From assembly GCF_018861005.1 (NCBI RefSeq), contig NZ_JAHKQL010000004.1:305459-369458 (forward strand): a DNA stretch of 64,000 nt, in the 5' to 3' direction. Below, in pieces: positions 63,052-64,000 of the stretch (its first letter is position 1; every line of letters starts with the position of its first letter). The position numbers and the translations under genes were made by a program. Source of the stretch: Polaribacter vadi. GTDB taxonomy: Bacteria; Bacteroidota; Bacteroidia; Flavobacteriales; Flavobacteriaceae. The notes beneath the pieces were generated by a model, which made no database searches, was not told the DNA's origin, and saw only the letters and a list, made by a program, of their open reading frames with translations.

Positions 63052-63098
63052 AAGGTTCTCGACCTTGATTATTAAAAATCTTACCATCTCGTGATAAG
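63052..63098 (-). promoter_or_regulatory. Twin-hairpin leader of rpsP (candidate regulatory RNA)
   Basis: On the minus strand the leader forms CTTATC-acgagat-GGTAAG (63098-63080) and then AAGGT-cgaga-ACCTT (63066-63052). Both loops present CGAGA. The layout suggests a ribosomal-protein leader where S16 or another protein binds its own message. I cannot test folding or conservation here. Confidence 0.45.
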
Positions 63099-63104
63099 TG
63101 GGCG

Positions 63105-63112
63105 CAAAAATA
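63105..63112 (-). promoter_or_regulatory. -7 promoter box of rpsP
   Basis: TATTTTTG on the minus strand matches TAnnTTTG; the start near 63100 would place the first hairpin at the very 5' end of the message. Confidence 0.55.
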
Positions 63113-63174
63113 CTAACTTTTTTTGATACTAAATCACTAATAACCTATAAATTAATGATTTTTTCAACATAAAA

Positions 63175-64000
63175 TTATTTTATAAATTCTTCGAAAGACT
63201 TTAAATTTAACTCATCTAAGAATTTTACTTTCTTTTTTATTTTCTGATAATCTACTTTAGCTACTTCAAATCGTTCTTCAATTATAGATAAACTCTCTAA
63301 TTCAGAATTTGAAGGCTTATCATAACTAGTGGCAATTTTACTGTATAAATCAGACATTTTTTCTCTTAATTGAGGTTCTGCTGAGCCTACATAATTGTCT
63401 CCAGTTGTAATTACCAAAGTTTTCTTTAATGCTGTTAACTTTTCTACGATTTTTTTCTTTTTAAGCGTTTCTGCTTTTTCCAATATTGCATCTAACTCAT
63501 ATACCATATATGCCAATTCTTCTGTCATATTATACATTTTCATGGTGGTATTGTGTTTCACTTCTCTATCTGATGCTGATAAATTTGATTTAGGATCGTA
63601 GATTAACTCTATCTTCTGAGTAAAAGTCTCTTTACCTTTCTTTAAAACCACATTATAAGTACCTGCTTCTACTAAAGGCGAAGTAAATCCACCAAAACTA
63701 AACGTTTTCCCTTTTGCTACTTTTGGGTTTTTTAATCTATAATTCCAGTTTACAATGTTTATTCCTTTAGATTTCCCAGGACCTAATTTGCTAATTACTT
63801 TTCCATTATCATCTTGAATTTCTAAAGTCATTTTACCAAAAGTATGACGTCTGCTTAAATGATACTTTATTTGTGCAGCTCTACTTGGGTTTGCGCCTAC
63901 AAACTGAGTTTCTGCTCCAAAACTTCCAGCAAAACTGCCTTCTTCGAAAATTACAGTTGGTTTTGATGTAAAGAAATGTACTTTCTCTTTTAAAACCTCT
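63175..64000 (-). CDS. Sortilin/BNR-repeat glycosyl hydrolase-like protein, C-terminal part
   Basis: Only the C-terminal 274 residues are in the window; the frame is open to the window edge, so the real start lies beyond 64000. The visible part has KYHLSRRHTFGKMTLEIQDD, PGKSKGINIVNWNYRLKNPK and VEAGTYNVVLKKGKETFTQK, then a helical tail. These features match the C-terminus of the large VPS10/BNR-propeller proteins common in Bacteroidetes and usually annotated as glycosyl hydrolases. The propeller itself is outside the window, so function is not assigned. Confidence 0.75.
   Translation of the reverse strand, partial: EVLKEKVHFFTSKPTVIFEEGSFAGSFGAETQFVGANPSRAAQIKYHLSRRHTFGKMTLEIQDDNGKVISKLGPGKSKGINIVNWNYRLKNPKVAKGKTFSFGGFTSPLVEAGTYNVVLKKGKETFTQKIELIYDPKSNLSASDREVKHNTTMKMYNMTEELAYMVYELDAILEKAETLKKKKIVEKLTALKKTLVITTGDNYVGSAEPQLREKMSDLYSKIATSYDKPSNSELESLSIIEERFEVAKVDYQKIKKKVKFLDELNLKSFEEFIK

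Noticed and set aside
1-64000. CRISPR array or multi-gene defence island
   Set aside because: No regularly spaced direct repeats or cas, restriction or toxin-antitoxin genes were seen; only the single helicase is a candidate.

Overview
The window is AT-rich, gene-dense chromosomal DNA from a marine flavobacterium, most likely Polaribacter or a close relative (Bacteroidota, Flavobacteriaceae). The assignment rests on repeated TAnnTTTG -7 promoter boxes, a T9SS C-terminal sorting domain, a carboxypeptidase-regulatory-like TonB-dependent receptor, two PL7 alginate lyases, families typical of the group (DUF5686, DUF6146, DUF6327, VIT/vWA) and the near absence of strong Shine-Dalgarno sequences. 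I see no prophage, insertion sequence, CRISPR array or rRNA. There is one tRNA.

Layout. 1-3000: start of a sulfate-assimilation operon (DUF2061, cysH, cysD) with operator-like inverted repeats, an outer-membrane barrel with a PagL-like end, and an Rrf2 regulator. 3100-4400: a lipoprotein alginate lyase. 4450-12400: sulfur amino-acid block. A SAM-I riboswitch controls metY, a MetX/aspartokinase/homoserine dehydrogenase fusion and metZ on the minus strand. Divergently, a SAM-II-like RNA precedes metK. 12450-18550: a secreted metalloprotease, a membrane-anchored SF2 helicase and a MazG-like hydrolase. 18550-22700: two alkylation-repair proteins around a decayed ORF, folA, thyA and small proteins. 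22800-31100: a VIT/vWA/TonB/DUF2135 protein, a nucleoside transporter, a bifunctional nuclease, ETF alpha and beta, and a second PL7 protein. 31300-41700: pdhB, a DUF5686 protein, a soluble and a membrane pyrophosphatase, and a large T9SS cargo protein. 41800-44300: a stress-envelope group (DUF1328, AraC, DUF6327, holin-like, YtxH). 44340-50050: a 5-oxoprolinase operon with an atypical Nramp protein, pckA and DUF423. 50100-53250: a saccharopine dehydrogenase-like protein, trmN6 and two paralogous lipoproteins. 53350-61700: a sucrose locus (GH13 phosphorylase, fructokinase, MFS carrier, glutaredoxin-like lipoprotein, TonB receptor, LacI regulator with tandem operators). 61790-64000: tRNA-Ser, rimM, rpsP with a structured leader, and the end of a sortilin/BNR-type protein.

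How the parts work together. Sulfide from the cys genes is used by MetY/MetZ with acyl-homoserine made by the fusion protein to give homocysteine and then methionine. MetK converts methionine to SAM, and SAM feeds back through two unrelated RNA sensors placed back to back. The strongest candidates for new biology are this dual-riboswitch intergenic region, the membrane-anchored helicase, the metal-site-less Nramp protein in the 5-oxoprolinase operon, and the twin-hairpin rpsP leader.
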